From contig NZ_JNYY01000007.1 in assembly GCF_000716785.1 (NCBI RefSeq), forward strand, positions 124,001 through 188,000: a stretch of DNA of 64,000 bases. The letters run 5' to 3'. Source of the stretch: Amycolatopsis vancoresmycina. Its GTDB lineage: Bacteria; Actinomycetota; Actinomycetes; Mycobacteriales; Pseudonocardiaceae. The translations under genes and the position numbers were made by a program. Shown here in pieces: positions 50,281 to 59,318 of the stretch (positions are counted from its first letter, which is position 1; each line of letters opens with the position of its first letter). The notes under the pieces were generated by a model. The model was not told the origin of the DNA. It ran no database searches and saw nothing but the letters and a program-made list of their open reading frames with translations.

Positions 50281-51173
50281 GAAATCCGCGCCCCTCCTCG
50301 GGATCGTGCTGGTGCTCCGCCGGCAGAGCGTTCATTGTGACCCACACCCGCGGCCGGGGCATGCAGCGGCAGGCTGAGTTGCGGCTCCAACGCCTCGTCG
50401 AGGACCGCGGCCAGGCTCGCCGCACCGGGGGTCTCGATGGCCTTTTCCAGCGCCGCATACGTGAGCAGGACCGGCCGCGCCGGGCGCAGGCCGCGCTTGA
50501 TCGCCACCGTGGCCACGTTCGTGTAGGACCAGCGGTGGACGTCGCTCGGGCCGTGCTCGCGCAGCGCCGCCAGGTGGTCGGACGTGCTGTAACCCTTGTG
50601 CACGTCGAAACCGTAGTGCGGGAGGTCCTCGTGGTGGCCCGCCATGATGCGGTCTCGCGTCACCTTCGCCAGCACCGACGCGGCCGCGATGCAGGCCACC
50701 GAACGGTCGCCCTTGATGACCGCCGCGTTCGGGGCCGTCAGGCCCGGCACGCGGAACCCGTCGCTGAGGATGTACCCCGGCTGCACGCGTAGCGCCGCCG
50801 CCGCCCGGCGCATGGCCTCCAGGTTCATCACCCGGATGCCGTAGAGGTCGACCTCTGCCGTCGGGACGACGATCACCGAGTAGTCGACGGCGCGGGCGAG
50901 GACCAGGTCGTAGACCCGGTCGCGCGCCTTGGCCGTCATCAGCTTCGAGTCCGTGAGCTCGGTCAGCTTCGCCGCGTCGCCCTGCTTGAGCACGCAAGCC
51001 GCGACCACGAGCGGCCCGGCGCACGCCCCGGCGCCGGCTTCGTCCACGCCGGCGACCGGGCCGAGGCCACGGCGGTCGAGCGCGCCCTGCAGACCCCAGA
51101 AGAGGTCGCCGCGCACCACGGCTCGCGGTGGCCGGATCGGCTCGGCCGCCGTCAGGGGAACGGGAAGTGTCAA
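50277..51173 (-). CDS. rnhB: Ribonuclease HII with altered GRG motif
   Basis: This 298-residue protein (if TTG at 51173 is the start; GTG at 51119 would give 280) removes ribonucleotides from DNA. The first active-site block reads AGVDEAGAGACAGPLVVAAC, where most RNases HII have DEAGRG or DEVGRG; the Arg is Ala. Other motifs are intact: TDSKLMTAKARDRVYDL, SVACIAAASVLAKVTRDRIM, HYGFDVHKGYST and HRWSYTNV. The start is uncertain because no ribosome binding site is clear. It is coupled to the DUF2469 gene by ATGA. Confidence 0.9.
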   Translation of the reverse strand: MTLPVPLTAAEPIRPPRAVVRGDLFWGLQGALDRRGLGPVAGVDEAGAGACAGPLVVAACVLKQGDAAKLTELTDSKLMTAKARDRVYDLVLARAVDYSVIVVPTAEVDLYGIRVMNLEAMRRAAAALRVQPGYILSDGFRVPGLTAPNAAVIKGDRSVACIAAASVLAKVTRDRIMAGHHEDLPHYGFDVHKGYSTSDHLAALREHGPSDVHRWSYTNVATVAIKRGLRPARPVLLTYAALEKAIETPGAASLAAVLDEALEPQLSLPLHAPAAGVGHNERSAGGAPARSRGGARIS

Positions 51174-51202
51174 AGCAGGATCACCCGTCTGCTGGAAACA
51201 GG

Positions 51203-52141
51203 CTAGGGTTTCCGCCCGGCCGCCCGGCGCAGTCCGGACTTGAGCTTGCGCCCGAGGAACAACGCCGGCCACGCCGCCGCGATCCCGGCGCCCAGCGGGA
51301 GCCCGCTCTGCCAGGCCGGCGCGCCCAGCGCCACCGGCTGCGCCGACTCCTGCGGGTTGTGGTCGGTGATCCCGCCCCACCGGCTCGGCGGCAGGACGAT
51401 GATCCGCGCCTTGCCGATGATGTTGTCGACCGGGACCGCGCCGTTCACGCCGCCGCCGCCCTGGAAACGGGAGTCGTCGGAGTTGTTGCGGTTGTCGCCC
51501 TGCACCCAGACCATCCCGGCCGGCACCTTGACCGGCTCGAAGGTCTTCTGCTCCTGGACCGACGGGTCTTCCCAGTGGATGTACGGCTCGTCGAGCGCCT
51601 TGCCGTCCACGATCATCCGGCCCTGCGGATCGCAGCACTGGACGGTCTGGCCGCCGACCGCGATCACGCGCTTGACGAAGTCGCGCTCGTCCGGCGGGGC
51701 GAACCCGACCAGCGAGCCGAGACCGCGCAGGCCCTGGACGATGATGTTGCTCGACTCCTGCGGCGCGATCTCGTTGTTGATCCACGCCGGCGGGCCCTTG
51801 AACACGATCACGTCGCCCGGGGCGGGCTCGGTGAAGTCGTAGGTGACCCGGTCGACGAGGATCCGGTCTCCGGTGCACCCGGGGCACCCGTGCAGGGTGG
51901 CCTCCATGGAGCCCGAAGGGATCATGAAGACCTTCGCGAGGAATGTCTGGATCAGGATCGTGAGCACCAGGGCGATCACGAGCAGGATCGGCAGTTCCTT
52001 CCAGAACGACCGTTTCTTGGCGGGCTTGGCTCGCCGCCGGCGGGATCCCCCGCGCTCCTCGGAGCGGGACAGCCTGGGCTTGTCCTCCTCGGAGCGGTCG
52101 GGGTCATCCTCGGGAGCGTTCTGGGACACGGGTTCGGCCAC
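51203..52141 (-). CDS. lepB: Signal peptidase I
   Basis: This 312-residue membrane-bound serine/lysine peptidase has a basic cytoplasmic N-terminus, a transmembrane helix (ELPILLVIALVLTILIQTFLA), the catalytic Ser in FMIPSGSMEATL and the catalytic Lys in DFVKRVIAVGGQTV, the signature GDNRNNSDDSRF and a second membrane segment near the C-terminus (GAGIAAAWPALFL). It removes Sec and Tat signal peptides. The GTG start is 6 nt after TAGCCT and there is no ribosome binding site, so it is probably leaderless. Confidence 0.96.
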   Translation of the reverse strand: MAEPVSQNAPEDDPDRSEEDKPRLSRSEERGGSRRRRAKPAKKRSFWKELPILLVIALVLTILIQTFLAKVFMIPSGSMEATLHGCPGCTGDRILVDRVTYDFTEPAPGDVIVFKGPPAWINNEIAPQESSNIIVQGLRGLGSLVGFAPPDERDFVKRVIAVGGQTVQCCDPQGRMIVDGKALDEPYIHWEDPSVQEQKTFEPVKVPAGMVWVQGDNRNNSDDSRFQGGGGVNGAVPVDNIIGKARIIVLPPSRWGGITDHNPQESAQPVALGAPAWQSGLPLGAGIAAAWPALFLGRKLKSGLRRAAGRKP

Positions 52142-52147
52142 GTCGTC

Positions 52148-52153
52148 AGGCTA
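52148..52153 (-). promoter_or_regulatory. Leaderless -10 box for lepB
   Basis: TAGCCT on the minus strand is followed by 6 nt and the lepB GTG. The entire rplS-lepB gap is 31 bp, so lepB has its own promoter directly after rplS. Confidence 0.5.
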
Positions 52154-52172
52154 CCGGTAACCGGGTGGTGAC

Positions 52173-52541
52173 TCAGTTAGCCGAGGCCGTCTCGCGGTTC
52201 TCGCGGCGCTCCTTGATCTTGGCCTTCTTGCCGCGCAGGTCGCGCAGGTAGTACAGCTTCGCGCGCCGCACGTCACCGCGCTTGTGGACCTCGACCTCGG
52301 CGATGTTCGGCGAGTGCACCGGGAAGGTGCGCTCCACGCCGACGCCGAAGGAGATCTTGCGAACGGTGAAGGTCTCCCGGATGCCCCCGCCCTGGCGGCG
52401 GATGACCACGCCCTGGAAGACCTGGTTGCGCTCGCGGTTGCCCTCGATGACGCGGACACTCACCTTGAGCGTGTCGCCCGGGCGGAAGTCCGGGATGTCG
52501 GAACGCAGCGACTGCTTGTCCAGCGCGTCCAGGGTGTTCAT
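52173..52541 (-). CDS. rplS: Ribosomal protein bL19
   Basis: This 122-residue protein of standard L19 length contains FRPGDTLKVSVRVIEGNRERNQVFQGVVIRRQGGGIRETFTVRKISFGVGVERTFPVHSPNIAEVEVHKRGDVRRAKLYYLRDLRGKKAKIKE, which is characteristic throughout. It is a 50S subunit protein at the subunit interface. It lies downstream of trmD on the same strand, as in most bacteria. Confidence 0.98.
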   Translation of the reverse strand: MNTLDALDKQSLRSDIPDFRPGDTLKVSVRVIEGNRERNQVFQGVVIRRQGGGIRETFTVRKISFGVGVERTFPVHSPNIAEVEVHKRGDVRRAKLYYLRDLRGKKAKIKERRENRETASAN

Positions 52542-52674
52542 CGGTGGTCCGTCCTCGTCTTCGGTATGGCTTGCGTACAGATCCCGGGCGCGCAACGGTG
52601 CCGCTGCGGGCGACCCGGGGGGCTGATGGCGGGCTCGTGGACGAGGAGGTCCACTCACGCCAACCTGTCAAGTA

Positions 52675-53454
52675 TTACAGACCGGGATCGGGCCGGGCGA
52701 ACCGGCCCTCGGCCTGCTCGGGGTCCAAGCCCTCCAGGACCCCGCGATCGTGCTTGTCGAGACTACCTTCCGGCAGCGCCGCCAGGAGATCGGGGCGGCG
52801 GCGGGCGGTGCGCTCGAGGGCCTGGTCACGCCGCCAGCGGTCGATCAGCGCGTGGTTGCCGGACCGCAGCACGTCCGGCACGGCGAGGTCCCGCCACACC
52901 TCCGGGCGCGTGTAGCTGGGCCCTTCGAGCAGGCCGTCGGAGAACGAGTCCTCGGCGGCCGAGCGCGCGTTGCCGAGCACGCCGGGCAGCAGCCGGACGA
53001 CGGCCTCGACGATGACCAGCACCGCCGCTTCGCCGCCGACGAGCACGTAGTCGCCGATCGACACCTCGTCGACCGGCATCCGGCGGGCCGCGTCGTCGAC
53101 GACCCGCTGGTCGATGCCCTCGTAGCGGCCGCAGGCGAAGACCAGGTGCTTCTCCGCCGCGTACTCGTGCGCCAGCTCCTGGGTGAACGGCCGTCCGGCC
53201 GGCGTCGGCACGACCAGGCGCGTCGCGTCTCCGCAGACGTCGTCCAGGGCCGGACCCCAGATCTGCGGTTTCATGACCATGCCGGGGCCGCCGCCGTACG
53301 GCGCGTCGTCGACCGCGCGGTGCACGTCGTGGGTCCAGTCGCGCAGGTCGTGCACGCCGACCTCGATCAGGCCGCGGTCGATCGCCCGGCCCAGCAGCGC
53401 GGCGCGCAGCGGGTCGAGGTATTCGGGGAAGATCGTGACGACGTCGATCCGCAT
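52675..53454 (-). CDS. trmD: tRNA (guanine37-N1)-methyltransferase
   Basis: This 259-residue trefoil-knot (SPOUT) methyltransferase makes m1G37 in tRNA and prevents +1 frameshifting. MRIDVVTIFPEYLDPLR, APYGGGPGMVMKPQ, CGRYEGIDQRV and EVSIGDYVLVGGEAAVLVIVEAVVRLLPGVLGN are the SAM-pocket motifs. The ATG lies 1 bp after the rimM stop, consistent with the rpsP-KH-rimM-trmD-rplS operon. Confidence 0.98.
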   Translation of the reverse strand: MRIDVVTIFPEYLDPLRAALLGRAIDRGLIEVGVHDLRDWTHDVHRAVDDAPYGGGPGMVMKPQIWGPALDDVCGDATRLVVPTPAGRPFTQELAHEYAAEKHLVFACGRYEGIDQRVVDDAARRMPVDEVSIGDYVLVGGEAAVLVIVEAVVRLLPGVLGNARSAAEDSFSDGLLEGPSYTRPEVWRDLAVPDVLRSGNHALIDRWRRDQALERTARRRPDLLAALPEGSLDKHDRGVLEGLDPEQAEGRFARPDPGL

Positions 53455-53455
53455 G

Positions 53456-53968
53456 TCAGGCGTCCAGGAGCCCCTCTGGCGGGTCGAGCACGACCCGGCC
53501 GCCCGCGACGTCCACGGTGGGGACGATCGCGCGGACGAACGGCACCAGCACCTCGCGGCCCTCGACGTCGAGCTCCAGCAGCTCGCCCGCGGGCGAGTGG
53601 ACGACCTCCACGACCTTGCCGACGACCGTGCCGTCGGCCAGCTCGGCGCGCAGGCCGGCCAGCTCGTGGTCGTAGAACTCGTCCGGGTCCGACGTGGGCG
53701 GCAGCGTGGCCGTGTCGGCCACCAGCAGCGCACCCCGCAGCGTCTCGGCGACGTCGCGGGTCAGGACCTCCTCGAAACGCACCAGCAGCCGCCCGCTGTG
53801 TTCGCGGGCGGCTGCGATGGTGAGTTCCCTCTTGCTGCCGTCACGCAGCTTCGTCGTGACGGCCGCACCGATCTTGAACCGCTCTTCCGGCGAGTCCGTG
53901 CGCACGTCCACCGCGAGTTCCCCGCGGATCCCGTGCGCCTTCGCGATGCGGCCTACTACGACGTCCAT
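53456..53968 (-). CDS. rimM: 16S rRNA processing protein RimM
   Basis: This 170-residue protein has an N-terminal RimM domain (VVVGRIAKAHGIRGELAVDVRTDSPEERF) and a C-terminal PRC barrel (DEFYDHELAGLRAELADGTVVGKVVEVVHSPAGELLELDVEGREVLVPFVRAIVPTVDVAGG). It assists maturation of the 30S head with S19. It lies between the KH protein and trmD genes with 20-bp and 1-bp gaps. Confidence 0.97.
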   Translation of the reverse strand: MDVVVGRIAKAHGIRGELAVDVRTDSPEERFKIGAAVTTKLRDGSKRELTIAAAREHSGRLLVRFEEVLTRDVAETLRGALLVADTATLPPTSDPDEFYDHELAGLRAELADGTVVGKVVEVVHSPAGELLELDVEGREVLVPFVRAIVPTVDVAGGRVVLDPPEGLLDA

Positions 53969-53988
53969 CCTGACCGTTCCGATGAGGC

Positions 53989-54228
53989 TCAGCGGTCGGT
54001 GTCGACGACGTCCACGCGGACGCCGCGGCCACCGATGCCACCCATGACGGTGCGCAGGGCGGTCGCCGTGCGACCACCCCGGCCGATCACCTTGCCGAGG
54101 TCGTCGGGGTGCACGTGCACCTCGAGCGTGCGGCCACGGCGCGTGGTCAGCAGCTCGACCCGGACCTCGTCCGGGTTGTCGACGATCCCGCGCACCAGGT
54201 GCTCGAGGGAGTCAGCCAGAAAGCTCAC
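53989..54228 (-). CDS. KH-domain RNA-binding protein (KhpA-like)
   Basis: This 79-residue single KH domain contains LGKVIGRGGRTATALRTVMGGIGGRGVRVDVVD, with the GxxG loop (GRGG) intact. In firmicutes KhpA with KhpB affects cell elongation and sRNA binding. Its position between rpsP and rimM is conserved. Its start overlaps the rpsP stop by 4 bp. Confidence 0.96.
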   Translation of the reverse strand: MSFLADSLEHLVRGIVDNPDEVRVELLTTRRGRTLEVHVHPDDLGKVIGRGGRTATALRTVMGGIGGRGVRVDVVDTDR

Positions 54229-54665
54229 TCGGCCTTCTCACCCTCGGCTTCGGCCTTCTCCGCGTCGGCCTTCTTCGGGGCCGACTTCTTCTTCGGCGTG
54301 GTGGCCTCGGTGGAGGGCTCCTCGCCGGCCGCGGCCAGCGCCGCGTTGAACAGGTCCTGCTTCGACGGCTTCGGCTCGGCCACCTTCAGGGTGCCCTCGG
54401 CGCCCGGCAGGCCCTTGAACTTCTGCCAGTCACCGGTGATCTCCAGCAGGCGCTGGACCGGCTCGGTCGGCTGCGCGCCGACACCCAGCCAGTACTGGGC
54501 GCGCTCGGAGGCGACCTCGATCAGGCTCGGCTCTTCCTTCGGGTGGTACTTGCCGATCGTCTCGATGGCCTTGCCGTCCCGGCGGGTGCGCGCGTCGGCG
54601 ACGATGATGCGGTAGTACGGCGCACGGATCTTGCCGAGGCGCTGCAGCTTGATCTTGACGGCCAC
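54225..54665 (-). CDS. rpsP: Ribosomal protein bS16
   Basis: This 146-residue protein has an S16 core (VKIKLQRLGKIRAPYYRIIVADARTRRDGKAIETIGKYHPKEEPSLIEV) of about 85 residues plus an actinobacterial Lys/Ala/Glu-rich C-terminal tail (ATTPKKKSAPKKADAEKAEAEGEKAE). It is the first gene of the rpsP-KH-rimM-trmD-rplS operon. The GTG start has a GAGGAG site. The 171 bp upstream hold a candidate CAGAAT -10 near 54802. Confidence 0.97.
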   Translation of the reverse strand: MAVKIKLQRLGKIRAPYYRIIVADARTRRDGKAIETIGKYHPKEEPSLIEVASERAQYWLGVGAQPTEPVQRLLEITGDWQKFKGLPGAEGTLKVAEPKPSKQDLFNAALAAAGEEPSTEATTPKKKSAPKKADAEKAEAEGEKAE

Positions 54666-54836
54666 GGGTGTGGGTTCTCCTCGAGTCTCTCTGGTGCTGG
54701 GCTGGGCGCACGCGGGCCGAGTGGGGACACGGTCGCGGGCACCCGGAGGTCAGGAGCTTTCGCACGGTGAGAGGGTCCGGCGGAAGCAGGCAGTGACCCA
54801 TTCTGCCAGACGGCACCCGCGCCCCCCGAAAGAGGC

Positions 54837-55640
54837 TCAGAAAGACGCCACCCCGAGCGCCCCGAGCAGGATGGTCAGCGCGGGGAGGAAGTTGTTGACC
54901 TGGTGCGCGACGACGCTGCCCGGCAGCCGCCCGGTGACCAGCCGCACCAGGCCGATGGGCACCGCGATGACCAGCAGCAACGTCGTGCGCAGCGGCTCGA
55001 GGTGGCTGGCCGCGAACACCGCCGTGGACAGCAGGAACGCCGCGACGCGGCCCCAGCGCTCGCTGCGCCACTGCAGCTGCTCGGCCGCGCCCCAGAGCAG
55101 GCCGCGGTAGATGATCTCCTCGCAGATCGGGCCGAGCAGCCAGAGGTAGACGAACATCACGACGGCGGCGGAGATCGACATCCGGCGGTCCTCGACCAGC
55201 GCGCTGATCGCCGACGTCGCGTTGGCGTCGCCGACCAGGTGCGTCCACAGGTAGGCGGCGATGGTCGTGAAGACGAGCCCGACGCAGCCGTACCGGAACC
55301 CGGTCTTCACGTCGGCCCAGCGCCACTCGAGCCGCAGGTCGGCGACCGGCCCGTTGCCGCGGACGAAGGTGATCAGCACCGCCACGCCCGCCGCGATCAT
55401 CGTCGGGAGCATGGTGCCGAGCAGCACGACGCGCATCGGCAGCGGACCGGGACCGGTGTCGCCGACCAGGGCGGACACGAAGGCCGCGGACGCCAGGAGC
55501 ACCGCTTCGACGAGCAGGAAGGCGCCGAAGCCCCACCGGTGCCGCGGCGGAGACGGCAGGAAGGCGGTCGCGGCGGGCTCCTCGGGCTCGGGGAACGGCG
55601 TCGGGTCGGCAGCCGGGTCCCGGGGCTGGGAAGTGGTCAC
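54837..55640 (-). CDS. CPBP-family intramembrane metalloprotease
   Basis: This 267-residue protein has about 7-8 membrane helices and the Abi/CPBP motifs: LLGPICEEIIYRGLLWGAAEQL (EExxxR), STAVFAASHLEPLRTT (second motif, His) and VVAHQVNNFLPAL (third motif, H-x-x-N). The family includes prenyl-protein endopeptidase-like and bacteriocin self-immunity proteins. The GTG has GGAGGG. A second CPBP gene lies 100 bp upstream on the same strand. Confidence 0.9.
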   Translation of the reverse strand: MTTSQPRDPAADPTPFPEPEEPAATAFLPSPPRHRWGFGAFLLVEAVLLASAAFVSALVGDTGPGPLPMRVVLLGTMLPTMIAAGVAVLITFVRGNGPVADLRLEWRWADVKTGFRYGCVGLVFTTIAAYLWTHLVGDANATSAISALVEDRRMSISAAVVMFVYLWLLGPICEEIIYRGLLWGAAEQLQWRSERWGRVAAFLLSTAVFAASHLEPLRTTLLLVIAVPIGLVRLVTGRLPGSVVAHQVNNFLPALTILLGALGVASF

Positions 55641-55740
55641 GCCTTGCCCTCCGCGTCGCTCGGCTCCTGCGTCGAGCCTAGCCGCCGGGATGTGATCGCA
55701 CAGTATCCGTCCAACTACTGTCCATCGAACTTCGCAACGG

Positions 55741-56466
55741 CTAGTGCGCGACGAACAGCAGCACCGCCGGTGGCAGGTTGTTGGCGGCGTGGGCGATCAC
55801 GCCCGCGCTGACCCGGCCGGACAGGTGGCGGGCCAGCCCGATCGCGAGGCCCTGGCCGAACAGGGCGATGGTGCGGGTCGGTTCGCCGTGCAGCTGCGCG
55901 AACACCAGGGAGGTGAGCACGAGCACCACCCACGGCGGGATCCGGTGGAACGACAGCGCGTTCCACAGCGTGCCGCGGACCAGCAGTTCCTCGGTGATCG
56001 GCGCGCCGGCGATGACGATCACCGCGGCGAGCACCAGCCACACCGTGTCGCCGTCGAAGGTGTCGGCGAGGTCGGTCAGCGGGCTGTCGGAGACGTCGTC
56101 GGCGCCGTAGACCGCGATCAGCATCAGGTTGAGCAGGTAGCCGACGACCAGCGCGAGCACGCCGCAGGCGAGGCCGATCCGGACGTCGCGCCAGGTCGGC
56201 TTGAGCCCGAAGTCCGCGCGCAGGCCGTCGCCCCAGAGCCACGACCCCGCCGCCGGGCCGAGGCCGAGCAGCAGGTTGGGCACGAACGCCAGGAGCAGCA
56301 GCGGGCCGATGTCGCGCAGCTCGAGGGGGTCGAACTCGCCGACGTTGCGGTTGACCGCCGCGGCGATGAGCAGGTTGGTCAGGTAGTAGCCGGCGATGCC
56401 CGCGAAGAACGCCACGAAACACCAGTGCGCCCTCAGCACGCTCCGTGCGCCGTCGTCGTCCGTCAC
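55741..56466 (-). CDS. CPBP-family intramembrane metalloprotease (second copy)
   Basis: This 241-residue protein has the same three motifs (GAPITEELLVRGTLWNAL, SLVFAQLHGEPTRT, VIAHAANNLPPAVLLF), but the first has T-E-E in place of C-E-E. It is divergent in sequence from the adjacent copy. I chose GTG 56466 because TAGCGT lies 7 nt before it (leaderless). A GTG start further upstream would remove this promoter. The substrate is unknown. Confidence 0.88.
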   Translation of the reverse strand: MTDDDGARSVLRAHWCFVAFFAGIAGYYLTNLLIAAAVNRNVGEFDPLELRDIGPLLLLAFVPNLLLGLGPAAGSWLWGDGLRADFGLKPTWRDVRIGLACGVLALVVGYLLNLMLIAVYGADDVSDSPLTDLADTFDGDTVWLVLAAVIVIAGAPITEELLVRGTLWNALSFHRIPPWVVLVLTSLVFAQLHGEPTRTIALFGQGLAIGLARHLSGRVSAGVIAHAANNLPPAVLLFVAH

Positions 56467-56473
56467 GTCTCCC

Positions 56474-56479
56474 ACGCTA
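56474..56479 (-). promoter_or_regulatory. Leaderless -10 box for CPBP gene
   Basis: TAGCGT on the minus strand, followed by 7 nt and GTG. It is identical in sequence and spacing to the MFS promoter at 14011-14016. Confidence 0.5.
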
Positions 56480-56511
56480 AAGTGCCGAGCCCGCAAGGAA
56501 ATCGGCGGGGT

Positions 56512-57588
56512 CTACGCGTAGACGGCCCCGCCGAGCACGATGTGCGAAGGATGCCGGAGGACGCCCAGGTCCTCGCGCGGATCGGCCGGGTAGACGAGCA
56601 GGTCGGCGGGCGCGCCGTCGGCGATGCCGGGGTGGCCGAGCCAGTCGCGGGCGGCCCAGGACGCGCTCGCGAGGGCCGCTTCGCGCGTCATGCCGGCGCG
56701 GTGGAGCGCCTCGATCTCGTCGACGAGCCTGCCGTGCTCGACCATGCCGCCGGCGTCGCTGCCCGCGAAGACGCGTACGCCCGCTTCGATGGCCGAAGCG
56801 ACCATCTCGCCGACACCGGCGTGCAACGCGCGCATGTGCGCGGCGTACGCCGGGTACTTGCCCGCCTTGTCCGCGATGCCGGGGAAGTTCTCGATGTTGA
56901 TCAGCGTCGGCACCAGGGCGACGTCGTGCCGGGCCAGCTCGGCCAGCTGGTCGGCGCTCAGGCCGGTGCCGTGCTCCAGGCAGTCGATCCCGGACGCGAT
57001 CAGCCCCGGCAACGCCGCTTCGCCGAACACGTGCGCGGTGACGCGGGCGCCGTTCTCGTGCGCGACCTTGACGGCTTCGGCCAGGACGTCGTCCGGCCAC
57101 AGCGGCGCGAGGTCGCCTGCGCCGCGGTCGATCCAGTCGCCCACGAGCTTGACCCAGCCGTCACCGTCACGCGCCTGCCCGGCGACCGCTTCCGGCAGCT
57201 GGGCCGGGTCGTCCAGCTCGATGCCCAGGCCCGGGATGTACCGCTTGGCCAGCGCGAGGTGCTGCCCGGCGCGGATGATCGCCGGCAGGTCGGCGCGTGC
57301 TTGCAGCGGCCGGACGTCGATCGGCAGGCCGCAGTCGCGGATGAGCAGCGTCCCGGCGTTGCGGTCGGTGATCGCCTGCTCGGCCGCCTCTTCTAGGGAC
57401 ACCGGGCCGCCGACGCCGATGCCGGGGTGGCAGTGCGCGTCGACCAGGCCGGGCACGAGGAAGACGTCCCGGCCGAGCGTCTCGGCGTCCGGGACCGGCT
57501 CGAAGGAGATCCGGCCGCCGGTGATCCACAGCTCCCCCGGCTCGCCGCCGGGCAGGATCACCCCGGCGGCGTGGAGCGCCGTGCTCAA
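56512..57588 (-). CDS. Amidohydrolase-superfamily protein
   Basis: This 358-residue TIM-barrel metal-dependent hydrolase has HxH in FLVPGLVDAHCHPGIGVGG, further metal-site segments VTAHVFGEAAL and DCLEHGTGLS, and Asp in RVFAGSDAGGMVEHG. The imidazolonepropionase/prolidase-like group is likely; the substrate is unknown. The start is probably TTG at 57588, overlapping the ffh stop by 4 bp (TTGA), which indicates translational coupling to ffh. Confidence 0.85.
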   Translation of the reverse strand: MSTALHAAGVILPGGEPGELWITGGRISFEPVPDAETLGRDVFLVPGLVDAHCHPGIGVGGPVSLEEAAEQAITDRNAGTLLIRDCGLPIDVRPLQARADLPAIIRAGQHLALAKRYIPGLGIELDDPAQLPEAVAGQARDGDGWVKLVGDWIDRGAGDLAPLWPDDVLAEAVKVAHENGARVTAHVFGEAALPGLIASGIDCLEHGTGLSADQLAELARHDVALVPTLINIENFPGIADKAGKYPAYAAHMRALHAGVGEMVASAIEAGVRVFAGSDAGGMVEHGRLVDEIEALHRAGMTREAALASASWAARDWLGHPGIADGAPADLLVYPADPREDLGVLRHPSHIVLGGAVYA

Positions 57589-59123
57589 TTGTCCTTCGGG
57601 TTCTTCGGCAGCTTGAACTTCGTCGGGTCGAAGCCCGGGACGTCGTTCATGCCGCCCAGCTGCGAAAGGTCGGGCATCCCGCCCGGCATCTTGCCGCCAG
57701 GGGGCAGCATCGGCATGCCGCCGGGGAAACCGCCGCGGACCTTGGGGGGCGTGGGGCCGCGGCCCTTCTTCCCCTTCTTGCCCTTGCGGGACTTCGAGCC
57801 GCCGCCCCCGCCGCCGAAGCCGAACCGGCCGGCCATCTGGGCCATCATCTTGCGGGCCTCGAAGAACCGGTTGACCAGGTCGTTGACCTCGCGGACGGTG
57901 ACGCCGGAGCCGTTGGCGATGCGGAGACGGCGCGACCCGTTGATCATCTTCGGGTCTTCACGCTCGGCCGGGGTCATGCCGCGGATGATCGCCTGCAGCT
58001 TGTCCAGGTGCTTGTCGTCGACCTGGGCCAGCTGGTCCTTCATCTGGCCGGCGCCCGGGAGCATGCCGAGCAGGTTGCCGATCGGGCCCATCTTGCGGAC
58101 CGCCAGCATCTGCTCGAGGAAGTCCTCCAGGGTGAGCTGGCCGCTCGAGAGCTTCTCCGCGGCCTTCTCGGCCTGCTGCTGGTCGAAGGCCTGCTCGGCC
58201 TGCTCGATCAGGGTGAGCACGTCACCCATGCCGAGGATCCGCGACGCCATCCGGTCCGGGTGGAAGGTGTCGAAGTCCTCGAGCTTCTCGCCGTTGGAGG
58301 CGAACAGGATCGGCTGCCCGGTGACCTCGCGGACGGACAGCGCGGCACCACCGCGGGCGTCACCGTCGAGCTTGGTGAGCACGACGCCGGAGAAGCCGAC
58401 GCCGTCGCGGAACGCCTCGGCCGTGGTCACGGCGTCCTGGCCGATCATCGCGTCGACGACGAACAGGACCTCGTCCGGCTCGACCGCGTCGCGGATGTCC
58501 GCGGCCTGCTTCATCAGCTCTTCGTCGACACCCAGGCGGCCCGCGGTGTCGACCACGACGACGTCGTGCTGCGCGTGCTTGGCCTCGGCGATGGCGCGGC
58601 GGGCGACGTCGACCGGGTCGCCGACGCCGTTGCCCGGCTCGGGCGCGAAGGTGACGACGCCGGCGCGCTCGCCGACGACCTGCAGCTGCGTGACGGCGTT
58701 CGGGCGCTGGAGGTCGCAGGCGACCAGCATCGGCGCGTGGCCCTGCTTCTTCAGCCACAGCGCGAGCTTGCCGGCGAGCGTCGTCTTACCGGCACCCTGC
58801 AGACCCGCCAGCATGATCACGGTCGGCGGCGTCTTGGCCAGGTTGAGCCGCCGCGTCTCGCCGCCGAGGATCCCGACGAGCTCCTCGTTGACGATCTTGA
58901 TGACCTGCTGCGCGGGGTTGAGCGCCTGGGAGACCTCGGCGCCCTTCGCCCGCTCCTTGATCCTCGCGATGAAGGTCTTGACCACGCCGAGGGCGACGTC
59001 GGCCTCCAGCAGCGCGATGCGGATCTCGCGCGCGGTGGCGTCGATGTCGGCGTCGGACAGCTTGCCCTTGCGCGTGAGCGTCTGCAGGGCGGCGGTGAGC
59101 CGATCGGAGAGGGTGTCGAACAC
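57585..59123 (-). CDS. ffh: Signal recognition particle protein Ffh
   Basis: This 512-residue SRP54 GTPase has an N domain (MFDTLSDRLTAALQTLTRKGKLSDADID), G domain motifs LAGLQGAGKTTLAGKLA, DTAGRLGVDEELM and TKLDGDARGG, and a Met-rich M domain (FLEQMLAVRKMGPIGNLLGMLPGAGQM; MINGSRRLRIANGSGVTVREVNDL) that binds 4.5S RNA and signal sequences. It ends in a Gly/Met/Pro-rich tail. The GTG start has GGAGC upstream. The frame stays open far upstream only by GC bias. Confidence 0.97.
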   Translation of the reverse strand: MFDTLSDRLTAALQTLTRKGKLSDADIDATAREIRIALLEADVALGVVKTFIARIKERAKGAEVSQALNPAQQVIKIVNEELVGILGGETRRLNLAKTPPTVIMLAGLQGAGKTTLAGKLALWLKKQGHAPMLVACDLQRPNAVTQLQVVGERAGVVTFAPEPGNGVGDPVDVARRAIAEAKHAQHDVVVVDTAGRLGVDEELMKQAADIRDAVEPDEVLFVVDAMIGQDAVTTAEAFRDGVGFSGVVLTKLDGDARGGAALSVREVTGQPILFASNGEKLEDFDTFHPDRMASRILGMGDVLTLIEQAEQAFDQQQAEKAAEKLSSGQLTLEDFLEQMLAVRKMGPIGNLLGMLPGAGQMKDQLAQVDDKHLDKLQAIIRGMTPAEREDPKMINGSRRLRIANGSGVTVREVNDLVNRFFEARKMMAQMAGRFGFGGGGGGSKSRKGKKGKKGRGPTPPKVRGGFPGGMPMLPPGGKMPGGMPDLSQLGGMNDVPGFDPTKFKLPKNPKDN

Positions 59124-59318
59124 GGGTGTGCACGCTCCAGCTGGGTCGATGGTGGCGCGCCGGACACAGCCGGCTCTGTCGAGGGTAGTCGCTCCGGCTC
59201 CTTCCCTCCGCGGGTGTGCGCGCATTAGTACGCGTGCGTTAACTACCGTTCGACGCACTTCCGAGTGATCACGCGAAAACTGGTGGCGCCGTGGCCGGAT
59301 TTTAGTAAACATAGGTGC

